From: Pseudomonas atagonensis
GTDB taxonomy: Bacteria > Pseudomonadota > Gammaproteobacteria > Pseudomonadales > Pseudomonadaceae
DNA length: 64,000 bases
Reading direction: 5' to 3'
Assembly: GCF_011369485.1 (NCBI RefSeq)
Contig: NZ_VXCA01000034.1
Coordinates: 82,218 to 146,217 of the forward strand
Shown here piece after piece: positions 34,626 through 43,082 of this stretch. Position 1 is the stretch's first letter. Each line of letters begins with the position of its first letter. The position numbers and the translations under genes were made by a program. The notes under the pieces are model-generated. The model was not told the DNA's origin and made no database searches. It was given only the letters and a program-made list of their open reading frames with translations.

Positions 34626-35453
34626 ATGAACTACACCAATCCAGACAAGCTGCAAGCCGCGATCCTCGACTGGGCCGGCACCGTGGTCGATTTCGGCTCG
34701 TTCGCGCCGACGCAGATTTTTGTCGAAGCCTTTGCCGAGTTCGACGTGCAGGTGTCCATCGAAGAAGCTCGCGGGCCGATGGGCATGGGCAAGTGGGATC
34801 ACATCCGCACCCTGTGCGATCAGCCGCAGGTGGCCGAGCGTTATCGCAAGGCATTCGGCCGCACGCCGACCGACGATGACGTCACCGCGATCTACAACCG
34901 CTTCATGCCTCTGCAAATCGAGAAGATTGCCGAACATTCGGCGCTGATTCCCGGCGCCCTGGAGACCATCGCCAACCTGCGTCAGCAGGGGATCAAGATC
35001 GGCTCGTGCTCCGGCTACCCGAAACAGGTGATGGACAAAGTCGTCGAGCTGGCTGCAAGCAACGGCTACGTCGCCGACCACGTGGTGGCCACCGACGAAG
35101 TGCCGAATGGCCGTCCGTGGCCGGCTCAGGCCTTGGCCAACGTGATTGCACTGGGCATTGATGACGTGGCAGCGTGCGTGAAGATCGACGACACCGTGCC
35201 GGGCATCCTCGAAGGTCGTCGCGCCGGGATGTGGACGGTGGCACTGATCTGCTCCGGCAACGCGCTGGGTCTGGACTACGCCGGCTTCCGCGCGCTGGGC
35301 AGCGATGAGCTGGCCATTGAACGCAAGCGTATCCACGCGCTGTTCGAAGGTTCGCGCCCGCACTACATGATCGACACCATCACTGATTTGCCGGAAGTGA
35401 TCGCCGACATCAACAAGCGTCTGGCCAACGGCGAGATGCCGCAAAGCAGCTGA
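34626..35453 (+). CDS. phnX: Phosphonoacetaldehyde hydrolase PhnX
   Basis: 275-residue HAD-superfamily enzyme that cleaves the C-P bond of phosphonoacetaldehyde to acetaldehyde and phosphate. Catalytic residues are visible: the nucleophile Asp15 in ILDWAGTVVDFGS (DWAGT replaces the HAD DxDGT, as in all PhnX), the Schiff-base Lys56 in RGPMGMGKWDHIRT, the SGYPKQ motif II and the acidic DDTVPG motif IV. It completes the hydrolytic AEP pathway with PhnW and, likely, the flavoenzyme at 28409-29800. A terminator closes the unit. Confidence 0.96.
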   Translation: MNYTNPDKLQAAILDWAGTVVDFGSFAPTQIFVEAFAEFDVQVSIEEARGPMGMGKWDHIRTLCDQPQVAERYRKAFGRTPTDDDVTAIYNRFMPLQIEKIAEHSALIPGALETIANLRQQGIKIGSCSGYPKQVMDKVVELAASNGYVADHVVATDEVPNGRPWPAQALANVIALGIDDVAACVKIDDTVPGILEGRRAGMWTVALICSGNALGLDYAGFRALGSDELAIERKRIHALFEGSRPHYMIDTITDLPEVIADINKRLANGEMPQSS

Positions 35454-35473
35454 TCGCGCAGCCAGCGCCGAAC

Positions 35474-35512
35474 AAAAAACGCCAGTGTCTGCACGACATT
35501 GGCGTTTTTTTT
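35474..35512 (+). terminator. Intrinsic terminator after phnX
   Basis: 11-bp stem acgccagtgtc/gacattggcgt (one G-T pair), 5-base loop, then a T-tract of eight. Confidence 0.88.
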
Positions 35513-35643
35513 GGGCAAACCACTGATTTCGCGCAGTGAAAGCTTTTTCAGACGCGGGCAAATCGGCCAAAGCGGATTACAGTTAAAGCATGCCGTCGCT
35601 CAAGAACGGTACGTTTGAACCCTGATCTGTGAGGAAACACCGT

Positions 35644-36192
35644 ATGCCGTGGACAAGTTCCGAGTCGCGTTACAGCACCGTGTCGGTTCTGCTGCACTGG
35701 CTGATGCTGGTGTTGTTGGTGCTGGTGTACGCCAGCATGGAATTGCGCGGCCTCTTCCCCAAGGGCAGCGGCGGCCGCACGCTGATCCGCGAAGTGCATT
35801 ACATGCTCGGCCTGACCGTGTTCGTGCTGGTGTGGTTTCGCTTGCTGGCGCGCAGTATCGGCCCGGCACCGAAAATTTTCCCGGCCTCGCCGCAATGGCA
35901 AACCGTACTGGCGCGGCTAATGCACTGGGCGTTGTACCTGTTCATGATCAGCATGCCGATTCTCGGCTGGCTGATCACCAGTGCCGAAGGGCATCAGGTG
36001 ATGTTCTACGGGTTTGATCTGCCGCTGCTGGTGAGTGAGGACAAGGCCTTCGCCAAGCAGGTCGAGCACTGGCATGTGTTGGTGGCAACGATCGGCTATT
36101 GGTTGATCGGACTGCACGCACTGGCGGGGATTTATCACCACTATCTGGTGCGCGATAACACCCTGTTGCGGATGATGCCCAAGCGCGGCTGA
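35644..36192 (+). CDS. Cytochrome b561-family membrane protein
   Basis: 182 residues and four TM helices, with heme-ligand histidines in VLLHWLMLVLLVLVYASMELRG (helix 1), REVHYMLGLTVFVLVWFRLLAR (helix 2), LMHWALYLFMISMPILGW (helix 3) and EHWHVLVATIGYWLIGLHALAGIYHHY (helix 4). It is a YodB/b561-type quinol-linked electron carrier, probably a superoxide or periplasmic reductase partner. The ATG at 35644 has gagga 8 bases upstream; the GTG at 35629 is rejected. It is monocistronic and distinct from the copy at 9598-10143. Confidence 0.9.
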   Translation: MPWTSSESRYSTVSVLLHWLMLVLLVLVYASMELRGLFPKGSGGRTLIREVHYMLGLTVFVLVWFRLLARSIGPAPKIFPASPQWQTVLARLMHWALYLFMISMPILGWLITSAEGHQVMFYGFDLPLLVSEDKAFAKQVEHWHVLVATIGYWLIGLHALAGIYHHYLVRDNTLLRMMPKRG

Positions 36193-36211
36193 CAGAGAGA
36201 TGCGCTTCTTT

Positions 36212-36345
36212 TGTGGCGAGGGGATTTATCCCCGTTGGGCTGCACAGCAGCCCCAAAACCTCAACATGCGGTGAATCAGGCTGAACAGTGGCGGCTGAAT
36301 CAGGGGCCGCTTCGCAGCCCAACGGGGATAAATCCCCTCGCCACA
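36212..36345. repeat. Long perfect inverted repeat (32-bp arms)
   Basis: Arms 36212-36243 and 36314-36345 are exact reverse complements of 32 bases starting tgtggcgaggggatttatcc. The 70-base centre is repetitive (gaatcaggctgaacagtggc/ggctgaatcagg). A transcript would fold into a very stable hairpin. Its outer part tgtggcgaggg is shared with the hairpin at 26038-26073, so this is a recurrent intergenic element. It lies between convergent genes. Confidence 0.9.
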
Positions 36346-36348
36346 GGG

Positions 36349-37287
36349 TTACTCGATCTTCTTGAAATGAGTGTTAAATCCCCGGCGCCCCTGGAGTCCG
36401 CCGGTATGCACAAAGACCAGCCGCGTGCCGCTGGCAACTCTCCCCGCCTCGACGCGATTCTTCAGCGCCAATAAGGCCTTGCCGGTGTAAAGCGGCTCCA
36501 GCGCCAAGCCGCTCGCCTGTTCGCTGCGGTCGATAAATTCAAGCAACCTGGCATCTACTTTGGCAAAACCGCCACGACTGGCATCGATCAGTTCATACCC
36601 TGCATCGGCCATCCCTGCTTCGCGCAGGATCGCCTCGACCTGCGGCGCCACGCCATGGTCATCAGGCACCGCCAGGGCGCCGAACACCGGATGCGCGCCC
36701 GCCTCCGCGAGCACCAGTCCCGCCAGCGTCGTCCCGGTGCCACAGGCCAGCCACCAAGCGTGAAAATCGCTCCAGCCAAGATTCGCCAATTGCGCATCCA
36801 CCTGAACCTTCAGCGCTGCGCAGCCCAACGCCCCGGGCAGTCCGCCACCACCTTCCGGCACGGCATGCAGCGTCGGGTATCGCGCCTGCCACGGCTCCCA
36901 GAACCCCGGTTCATGCCGCGCGCGATAACCGGCGTAGCCGAGCCAGTGCAGCTGCATGCCGAACGCCTGCAAATCCCTCACCGTAGGTGTTTCCTGCGCA
37001 TGCCCGCGCAACAGCCCCACCGTTGGAAAACCCAGACGCTTGCCCGCCGCCGCCAGCGCATGCAGATGATTGGAGTGCGCTCCACCGAGGCTGATGATGC
37101 CTTCGGCACCGGTACGATCAGCAGCTTTGAGATGTTCGACGAGTTTGAACCACTTGTTGCCGCTGATCAGCGGATCGATCAGATCCAGGCGCAGTATCGC
37201 GACTTCAACCCGGGCAGCGCTGAGCCAGTCCAGATCGAGACGTTCGAGGGGGGCTTGGGGCAGCCAGTCGGTGGGAGGCAAAAACAT
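36349..37287 (-). CDS. PLP-dependent D-cysteine desulfhydrase / ACC deaminase-family protein
   Basis: 312-residue fold-type II PLP enzyme. The PLP lysine is in DPLISGNKWFKLVEHL. SLGGAHSNHLHALAAAGKRLGF and the glycine loop ACGTGTTLAGL bind the phosphate. FVHTGGLQG is near the end. The family includes D-cysteine desulfhydrase (DcyD) and ACC deaminase. The HSN motif is common to both; the exact substrate, D-cysteine, ACC or another D-amino acid, cannot be settled by eye. It lies downstream of fadH on the same strand, separated by a terminator-like hairpin. Confidence 0.85.
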   Translation of the reverse strand: MFLPPTDWLPQAPLERLDLDWLSAARVEVAILRLDLIDPLISGNKWFKLVEHLKAADRTGAEGIISLGGAHSNHLHALAAAGKRLGFPTVGLLRGHAQETPTVRDLQAFGMQLHWLGYAGYRARHEPGFWEPWQARYPTLHAVPEGGGGLPGALGCAALKVQVDAQLANLGWSDFHAWWLACGTGTTLAGLVLAEAGAHPVFGALAVPDDHGVAPQVEAILREAGMADAGYELIDASRGGFAKVDARLLEFIDRSEQASGLALEPLYTGKALLALKNRVEAGRVASGTRLVFVHTGGLQGRRGFNTHFKKIE

Positions 37288-37289
37288 AA

Positions 37290-37317
37290 ATGCCGGCTCT
37301 GTTTAAAGAGCCGGCAT
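37290..37317 (-). terminator. Terminator-like hairpin after fadH
   Basis: Perfect 11-bp stem atgccggctct/agagccggcat (37290-37300 with 37307-37317), 6-base loop. On the minus strand it is followed by a T-rich run (ttatgttttt). It also overlaps the leader of the desulfhydrase gene, so attenuation is possible. Confidence 0.7.
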
Positions 37318-37374
37318 CTTAGCAGGCAACATCAGTTTCCTTGTGGGAGCAGGATCGCGCCCCAAGGAAGTTTT

Positions 37375-39414
37375 TTACAGCTCGGCGGCGAGACGCGAAC
37401 CCTGATTGATCGCACGTTTGGCATCCAGCTCCGCTGCAACATCAGCACCGCCAATCAGATGCACGTTCTGCCCGGCTGCGACCAGACCATCGTGCAGTTC
37501 GCGCAGCGGATCCTGGCCTGCGCAGATAACGATGTTGTCCACCGCCAGCACTTGCGGCTCGCCGGTTTCACCGATGCGGATGTGCAGGCCTTCGTCATCG
37601 ATGTTCAGGTATTCGACGCTGTTGAGCATCTGCACCTGCTTGTTCTTCAGGCCCGTGCGGTGAATCCAGCCAGTGGTCTTGCCGAGACCATCGCCGACCT
37701 TGGTTTTCTTGCGCTGCAACAGGAACACCTCACGGGCCGGCGCATGCGGTTGCGCCTTGATCCCAGCCACGCCGCCCCGGGCTTCCAGCTGAGTGTCGAT
37801 GCCCCACTCCTTCCAGAACGCGGCGCGATCCTGACTGGTGGCCACGCCTTCATGCACGAGGAATTCCGAAACGTCGAAACCGATACCGCCGGCGCCGATC
37901 ACCGCCACACGCTTGCCGACCGGTTTGCGCTCAAGGATCACGTCCAGATAGCTCAGTACTTTGGCGTTGTCCACGCCCGGAATCGCCGGCACACGCGGCG
38001 CGATGCCGGTGGCGAGGATGATTTCGTCATAACCGCCTTCCACCAGTTTCGCCACGTCGACGCGAGTGTTCAGGCACACCTCGACGTGGGTGGTCTGCAG
38101 CTTGCGCTTGAAGTAGCGCAGGGTTTCGAAGAACTCTTCCTTGCCCGGCACACGCTTGGCGATGTTGAACTGGCCGCCAATTTCGCTGGCCGAATCAAAC
38201 AAGGTCACCTGATGGCCACGCTCGGCGGCCACGGTAGCAGCGGACAACCCGGCAGGGCCGGCGCCGACCACGGCGATTTTCTTGATCTGCTGCACCGGCA
38301 GGTAGTTGAGTTCGGTCTCGTGGCAGGCACGCGGGTTGACCAGGCAGCTGGTGAGTTTGCCGCCAAAAGTGTGATCGAGGCACGCCTGGTTGCAGCCGAT
38401 GCAGGTGTTGATTTCATCGGCACGACCTTCGGCAGCCTTGTTGACGAAATCCGGGTCGGCGAGAAACGGCCGCGCCATCGAGACCATGTCGGCATCGCCT
38501 TCGGCAAGAATCTGCTCGGCGATTTCCGGGGTGTTGATGCGGTTGGTGGTGATCAGCGGAATGTTCACCGAGCCACGCAGCTTGGCGGTGACCTTGCTGA
38601 ACGCCGCACGCGGAACCTTGGTGGCGATGGTCGGAATCCGCGCTTCGTGCCAGCCGATACCGGTGTTGATGATGGTTGCGCCGGCCTGCTCGATGGCTTT
38701 GGCCAGGGTGACGATTTCTTCCCAAGTGCTGCCGCCCTCGACCAGATCAAGCATCGACAGACGGAAGATGATGATGAAGTTCGGGCCGACGGCCTCGCGG
38801 ACGCGACGGACGATTTCCACCGGCAGACGCATACGGTTTTCGTAGCTGCCACCCCAACGGTCGGTGCGGTGGTTGGTGTGGGCGGCGAGGAACTGGTTAA
38901 TGAAATAACCTTCCGAGCCCATGATCTCGACGCCGTCGTACTCGGCGGTTTGCGCCAGCACCGAGCAGGTGACGAAATCGCTGATCTGCTTTTCGATGCC
39001 CTCTTCGTCCAGCTCTTTTGGCTTGAACGGGTTGATCGGCGCCTGAATCGCACTCGGCGCGACTTGTTTAGGGCTGTAGGCATAACGCCCGGCGTGAAGA
39101 ATCTGCATGCAGATCTTGCCGCCCGCCTCGTGCACCGCTCGGGTGACGATGCGGTGTTTGAGCGCTTCTTCCTCGGTGGTCAGTTTCGCCGCACCGGAGT
39201 AGACGCCGCCCTCGTCGTTCGGGCCGATCCCGCCGGTCACCATCAGGCCGACGCCGCCACGGGCACGTTCGGCAAAATACGCGGCCATGCGTTCGAAGCC
39301 ACCCGGTTTCTCTTCAAGACCGGTGTGCATCGAGCCCATCAGGGTGCGGTTGCGCAGTGTGGTGAATCCCAGGTCCAGCGGGGCTAACAGGTGCGGGTAA
39401 TGAGCGGCGGTCAT
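37375..39414 (-). CDS. fadH: NADPH-dependent 2,4-dienoyl-CoA reductase FadH
   Basis: 679-residue iron-sulfur flavoenzyme that reduces 2,4-dienoyl-CoA during breakdown of unsaturated fatty acids. The N-terminal TIM barrel of the Old Yellow Enzyme type begins LLAPLDLGFTTLRNRTLMGSMHTGLEE and includes the HAGRYAY catalytic region. The 4Fe-4S cysteines are in CIGCNQACLDH and a later Cys in CLVNPRAC. Flavodoxin/NADPH domains follow (VVGAGPAGLSAATVAAERGHQVTLFD and VAVIGAGGIGFDVSEFL). The start at 39414 has ggag 7 bases upstream and aligns with the E. coli start. A GTG at 39426 is rejected. Confidence 0.96.
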   Translation of the reverse strand: MTAAHYPHLLAPLDLGFTTLRNRTLMGSMHTGLEEKPGGFERMAAYFAERARGGVGLMVTGGIGPNDEGGVYSGAAKLTTEEEALKHRIVTRAVHEAGGKICMQILHAGRYAYSPKQVAPSAIQAPINPFKPKELDEEGIEKQISDFVTCSVLAQTAEYDGVEIMGSEGYFINQFLAAHTNHRTDRWGGSYENRMRLPVEIVRRVREAVGPNFIIIFRLSMLDLVEGGSTWEEIVTLAKAIEQAGATIINTGIGWHEARIPTIATKVPRAAFSKVTAKLRGSVNIPLITTNRINTPEIAEQILAEGDADMVSMARPFLADPDFVNKAAEGRADEINTCIGCNQACLDHTFGGKLTSCLVNPRACHETELNYLPVQQIKKIAVVGAGPAGLSAATVAAERGHQVTLFDSASEIGGQFNIAKRVPGKEEFFETLRYFKRKLQTTHVEVCLNTRVDVAKLVEGGYDEIILATGIAPRVPAIPGVDNAKVLSYLDVILERKPVGKRVAVIGAGGIGFDVSEFLVHEGVATSQDRAAFWKEWGIDTQLEARGGVAGIKAQPHAPAREVFLLQRKKTKVGDGLGKTTGWIHRTGLKNKQVQMLNSVEYLNIDDEGLHIRIGETGEPQVLAVDNIVICAGQDPLRELHDGLVAAGQNVHLIGGADVAAELDAKRAINQGSRLAAEL

Positions 39415-39620
39415 CGGTAACTCCACAACGAGCGATCACGGAAATTGCGGGAGTTCTGCGTCCCCCGTCAGTCATGTTCGACAGACTAAGAGTCGCGTTG
39501 CTGTCACTCAATGACCGTAAGTGACAACTTATTGATCCAAATGCGCAGCGCCCCTTGGCAAGCCCGACCATGGGCTCTACCCTAGACGCCACACCCAGTA
39601 CCCGGCTGTTGTTGGTTTTC

Positions 39621-40748
39621 ATGCGCAAACTTTTGTACCTGTTTTTCTCCATGGCCCTCGTCGCCGCTCTGACCACCTACGCCATGTGGGCGGCAGACCG
39701 GCCGGCGGGTCATTACCTGTCGGACCTGCGCATCAAACTGGCAGTCGATCAGGGCTCCCCCGCAGACCGTGGCAATCTGCTGGGCATTCAGCCCGAACTG
39801 TTTCCTACCGATTACCAAAGCCCAGAACGCCTGCACCGCAAGCTCGCGGCCTATTTGCAGCAAGCGCAGGATCAGGGTTTGTTGAATGACAAAACCGTGG
39901 TTGTGTTGCCGGAACACGTCGGCACCTGGCTGATGATCAGCGGCGAGAAAGACGAGTTGTACCAGGCGCCGACTGTCGCTGAAGCGATGAACTGGCTGGC
40001 CGCAAGCAACCCGTTGCTGTTCGCCCGCGCCTGGCTCAGCGCCCAGGGCAGCGACCGCCTGGATGACGCTCACCTGCGCATGAAGTCCAGGTCGATGGCC
40101 AAGGATTACCAGGCCTTGTTCGGCGGCCTGGCCAAGGAATTCCACGTAACTCTGGTCGCCGGTTCCATCGTGTTGCCCGAACCGAGCATCCGCGACGGCC
40201 AACTCAAACCCGGCAGCGGCGCACTGTTCAACAGCAGCGTGGTGTTTGGTCGCGACGGCGCGCCGCTCGGCCAGCCGCAACGGCAAATGCACCCGGTCTT
40301 TGATCAGCGCGAAGTCATTCAGGCGAGTGAACAGACGGTCAACGTCGTCGACACCCCGGCCGGACGCCTCGGCGTGCTGATCGGCAGCGACAGCTGGTAC
40401 CCGGACAACTACCGCAAACTCGATGAGCAAGGCGCGCAACTGGTCGCGGTGCCGGCACAAGTGTTCGGCCACGGCGCGTGGGACAAGCCATGGCGAGGCT
40501 ACAAAGGTTCAAGTACGCCGGGCTCGGTCAGTCTCAAACCCGGGGAAGTCAGCGAAGGCCAGGCATGGCACCGCTTGACCCTCATCGCACAACCGCCCAG
40601 CAGCCGCGCCATTGCCGGCATGAGTGTATTCCTGCGCGGGCAGTTCTGGGATCTACCGGGCGCGGGGCAAAGCTTCCTCAGCAGCAACGGCCAGCAATTC
40701 GCCGATGGGGAGGCGCGTGGCGCGCGCATGCTCAACGTCTGGTTGTAA
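39621..40748 (+). CDS. Nitrilase-superfamily fold protein lacking catalytic Cys and Lys
   Basis: 375 residues from ATG 39621, beginning with a signal-anchor helix (LLYLFFSMALVAALTTYAMW). The rest follows the carbon-nitrogen hydrolase fold: the Glu of the triad is present (LPEHVG, Glu98). The lysine position carries Gln222 (PQRQMHPV where YRKMH is usual) and the nucleophile cysteine is replaced by Gly255 (VLIGSDSWYPD where ICxDxxFPE is usual). It is therefore probably not an active amidase/nitrilase. A longer start at 39570 is possible. The next gene, an AraC regulator, begins 4 bases after its stop, so the two form an operon; the protein may be a sensor or binding partner for that regulator. 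Confidence 0.78.
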   Translation: MRKLLYLFFSMALVAALTTYAMWAADRPAGHYLSDLRIKLAVDQGSPADRGNLLGIQPELFPTDYQSPERLHRKLAAYLQQAQDQGLLNDKTVVVLPEHVGTWLMISGEKDELYQAPTVAEAMNWLAASNPLLFARAWLSAQGSDRLDDAHLRMKSRSMAKDYQALFGGLAKEFHVTLVAGSIVLPEPSIRDGQLKPGSGALFNSSVVFGRDGAPLGQPQRQMHPVFDQREVIQASEQTVNVVDTPAGRLGVLIGSDSWYPDNYRKLDEQGAQLVAVPAQVFGHGAWDKPWRGYKGSSTPGSVSLKPGEVSEGQAWHRLTLIAQPPSSRAIAGMSVFLRGQFWDLPGAGQSFLSSNGQQFADGEARGARMLNVWL

Positions 40749-40751
40749 ACC

Positions 40752-41792
40752 ATGAAACCACTGCCGATGCGACTCGGGGATTTGTCGGTGGGCTTCGTTC
40801 ACAGCCTCGCCGATGCCGTGCGCAGTCATGCGCAAGACCCGCAACCAATGTTGGAGCAATACGCGCTGGACGCCGCACGGCTGGCCGAGGCCGGGGCGCG
40901 GTTGTCGATTCCGCGCTACATGCGTCTGGGGCATGCGGCAATTCAACTGACTGGCGATCCGGCGCTGGGCCTGCGCATGGGTCAGCTCAGTCGTTTGAGT
41001 CAGGCAGGACTGGCCGGCGTTACCGCCTCGCAAGCACCCACCGTGCGTGAAGCCGCTCGTTGCCTGATTCGTTTCGAGCCGTTGTATGGTTCCAACTATC
41101 GCGGCCAGTCGAGCTTCCACGAAGACGCCAATGGCGCCTGGCTTCGCTTCTACTCGATCAGTCCGTACAACGCCTACAACCGTTTTGTGGTGGATTCGAT
41201 CATCGCGGGCTGGTTGCATCAGCTGTCGAGCGTCAGCGGTGAGCGGCTGCGGGCCGAACGCATCGAGATCGAATTCGACGAGCCGGACTACCGCGACGCC
41301 TACGCCATATTGGGTGATTGTCCGCTGCAGTTCGGCGCCGAACGCAATCAACTGCGCCTGAGCCTGAACAGCCTCGCGCAACGCAATCCCGAGCATTGCC
41401 CGAGTACCTGGCGGCATCTGCTGCAACTGTGCGAACGGGAACTGGAACAATTGACCCGAACCCGTAGCCTGCGCGAACGCATCACGCAATTGCTCGGCCC
41501 GTTATTGAATGGCGGCCGGGAACCCGACCTTGAAGAAGTGGCGGCACGCCTGAAGCTGCCGACCTGGACCTTGCGGCGCAAACTGGCCGAGGAAGGCACT
41601 CGGTTTCGCGCGATCCTCAATGACACTCGCCGTGATCTGGCGATGACCTACATCCGCGACACCGAACTGGCGTTCGGCGAAATCGCCTATCTGCTCGGTT
41701 TTGCTTCCGCCGAAGCATTTCAACGAGCGTTCAAACGCTGGAACGGTCAGACACCCGGCGAATTCCGTCGCAGTCACCGCAAAACAGCGTGA
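40752..41792 (+). CDS. AraC-family transcriptional regulator (OruR/ArgR-type N-domain)
   Basis: 346 residues. The N-terminal ~210 residues match the arabinose-binding-like domain of the OruR/AraC subgroup (RYMRLGHAAIQLTGDPALGLRMGQ). The C-terminal two-helix-turn-helix domain includes LEEVAARLKLPTWTLRRKLAEEGTRFRAILNDTRRDLAMTYIRDTELAFGEIAYLLGFASAEAFQRAFKRWNGQTPGEFRR. It is co-transcribed with the nitrilase-fold gene and divergent from fadH. The same three-gene neighbourhood is, as I remember it, conserved in P. aeruginosa, so control of fadH or a fatty-acid signal is a reasonable guess. Confidence 0.9.
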   Translation: MKPLPMRLGDLSVGFVHSLADAVRSHAQDPQPMLEQYALDAARLAEAGARLSIPRYMRLGHAAIQLTGDPALGLRMGQLSRLSQAGLAGVTASQAPTVREAARCLIRFEPLYGSNYRGQSSFHEDANGAWLRFYSISPYNAYNRFVVDSIIAGWLHQLSSVSGERLRAERIEIEFDEPDYRDAYAILGDCPLQFGAERNQLRLSLNSLAQRNPEHCPSTWRHLLQLCERELEQLTRTRSLRERITQLLGPLLNGGREPDLEEVAARLKLPTWTLRRKLAEEGTRFRAILNDTRRDLAMTYIRDTELAFGEIAYLLGFASAEAFQRAFKRWNGQTPGEFRRSHRKTA

Positions 41793-41808
41793 AGCTGTCA
41801 GCCGCCGA

Positions 41809-41895
41809 TCAAAGCTCGGTGGCGTCTTCTGCAGGCTCAGGTTGATCCAGTTCAAAGGCCTGGAACTCGAGCAGTTCTTCTTGATAGTCATCCAT
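41809..41895 (-). CDS. Candidate 28-residue acidic small protein
   Basis: A complete minus-strand ORF, ATG at 41895 to TGA at 41809. It reads MDDYQEELLEFQAFELDQ and then PEPAEDATEL. The predicted start follows a good purine-rich site (agggggat, 8 bases). The product is very acidic with no signal peptide or TM segment. The gene is convergent with the AraC regulator, 16 bases away. I know of no function. The support is the ribosome site and the smooth, amphipathic acidic sequence; conservation was not tested. Confidence 0.5.
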   Translation of the reverse strand: MDDYQEELLEFQAFELDQPEPAEDATEL

Positions 41896-42083
41896 CGCGT
41901 AATCCCCCTACCGCTCTCTTGAATGGGCCTGAGCAAATACCCAGTGCCTCGAGCATAACGTGCCCGTGTGAAGGAAAAGTGAAACCCGGCCTTCATGGAT
42001 AAAACGTAGCAGGTGGTCAGGAATTTATCGCGGGATTATTGTCGGGCGAATGTAACAAAACCTTTGAAGCGGCCCGGATAGCA

Positions 42084-42109
42084 CTGTGGGAGCATGTTTG
42101 CTCCCACAG
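42084..42109. repeat. REP-like hairpin after the DUF2242 lipoprotein gene
   Basis: ctgtgggagca (42084-42094) and tgctcccacag (42099-42109) form a perfect 11-bp stem around a tgtt loop. This is the short form of the genome's tgtgggag REP family. It lies just downstream of the minus-strand lipoprotein gene. Confidence 0.8.
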
Positions 42110-42123
42110 GATTTATTGCATGA

Positions 42124-42990
42124 TTACTGGCCGGAAGATGGCATCGCCGGGATCGGTTCGGACGGCGGCGGGATGTCGGTCGGATTGGCCGGCGGTGTGA
42201 TGGCTTCCGTGGCGGGTGCAGGCTCGGCGCTCGGCGCAGGAGTGATCGGCGCGGATTCAGCGGGCGGCACCACCGGCTCGGAACTGACCGGAGTGGCTTC
42301 AGCGGGTGTCGGCGAGGGAGCTGGCTCGGCAGTCGGTGCCGCCGCCGGGGTCTGCGCTGGCGTTGGCGTCGAACCCGTCGGCACCAGCGTCACCGGAGCA
42401 ACCTTGGCCTCTGGCACACCCAGATCGGTCTTCGGTTTCTCTTCGATGTGCGCAGCTTTTTTCGCATCGGCCGGCAGGAACAGCTCGACCAGGGTAAAGA
42501 AGCGCTCGTAAAACTTTTGCGAGGTCACGGTTTCGCTGGCGACCTTGACCATCGAATCGTCCGACGAGCCAATCGGCATCGACACCGAACCCAACACGCC
42601 AACCCCGAGGCTGGCCGAGTTGTTGGTCTTCTTCAGTGCGTAGCGATCCTGCAAGGCGTTAGCGAACATCGTTGCATGGTGCCCGGCACTGCCATCATCG
42701 GCGCAGACCACGTTGAAGCTGATCTCCATGTGAGTATCGCCGGTCTGCTGGAAGCTCTTGTGGCCGCTGACCAGTTTCGGGTCACTGCTGGTGATGATGT
42801 AGCCCTGGCTGAGCAACGCACGACGGGCTGCCTCGCAACTGACCGAGTCGGTGACCGGGTAATTGCGCGAAAAGGTACCGGAGTCATCGAAGTTCTCATG
42901 CTCATACATCGGCTTGTCTTTGGAACAGCCGGCGACAGCGGTCAACAACAACGCCAACCCGACAACACGCATGGGAGTGGAAATCAACAT
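42124..42990 (-). CDS. DUF2242-family lipoprotein with Pro/Ala-rich tail
   Basis: 288 residues. A lipoprotein signal ends in the lipobox TAVAGC with Cys22. Residues ~23-165 form the globular DUF2242 domain (SFNVVCADDGSAGHHATMFANALQDRYALKK, FYERFFTLVELFLPADAKKAAH). The last ~115 residues are a low-complexity Pro/Ala/Thr/Ser tail (e.g. APTAEPAPSPTPAEATP), probably flexible and spanning the cell wall region. An agga site lies 5 bases before ATG 42990. No function is known for the family. Confidence 0.88.
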   Translation of the reverse strand: MLISTPMRVVGLALLLTAVAGCSKDKPMYEHENFDDSGTFSRNYPVTDSVSCEAARRALLSQGYIITSSDPKLVSGHKSFQQTGDTHMEISFNVVCADDGSAGHHATMFANALQDRYALKKTNNSASLGVGVLGSVSMPIGSSDDSMVKVASETVTSQKFYERFFTLVELFLPADAKKAAHIEEKPKTDLGVPEAKVAPVTLVPTGSTPTPAQTPAAAPTAEPAPSPTPAEATPVSSEPVVPPAESAPITPAPSAEPAPATEAITPPANPTDIPPPSEPIPAMPSSGQ

Positions 42991-43082
42991 TAAACATCCT
43001 GAGGAAAAACGGTCCGGGGCGTATTGTGCAACAGATCGCTGCCCGGCGGCGTATGGATTAGTGTCTTAAGACAGTTACAACT

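Noticed and set aside
36655..39387. Plus-strand 910-codon open frame opposite fadH and the desulfhydrase
   Set aside because: It is antisense to two well-supported enzymes and arises from high-GC codon use; the translation has no recognisable domains.
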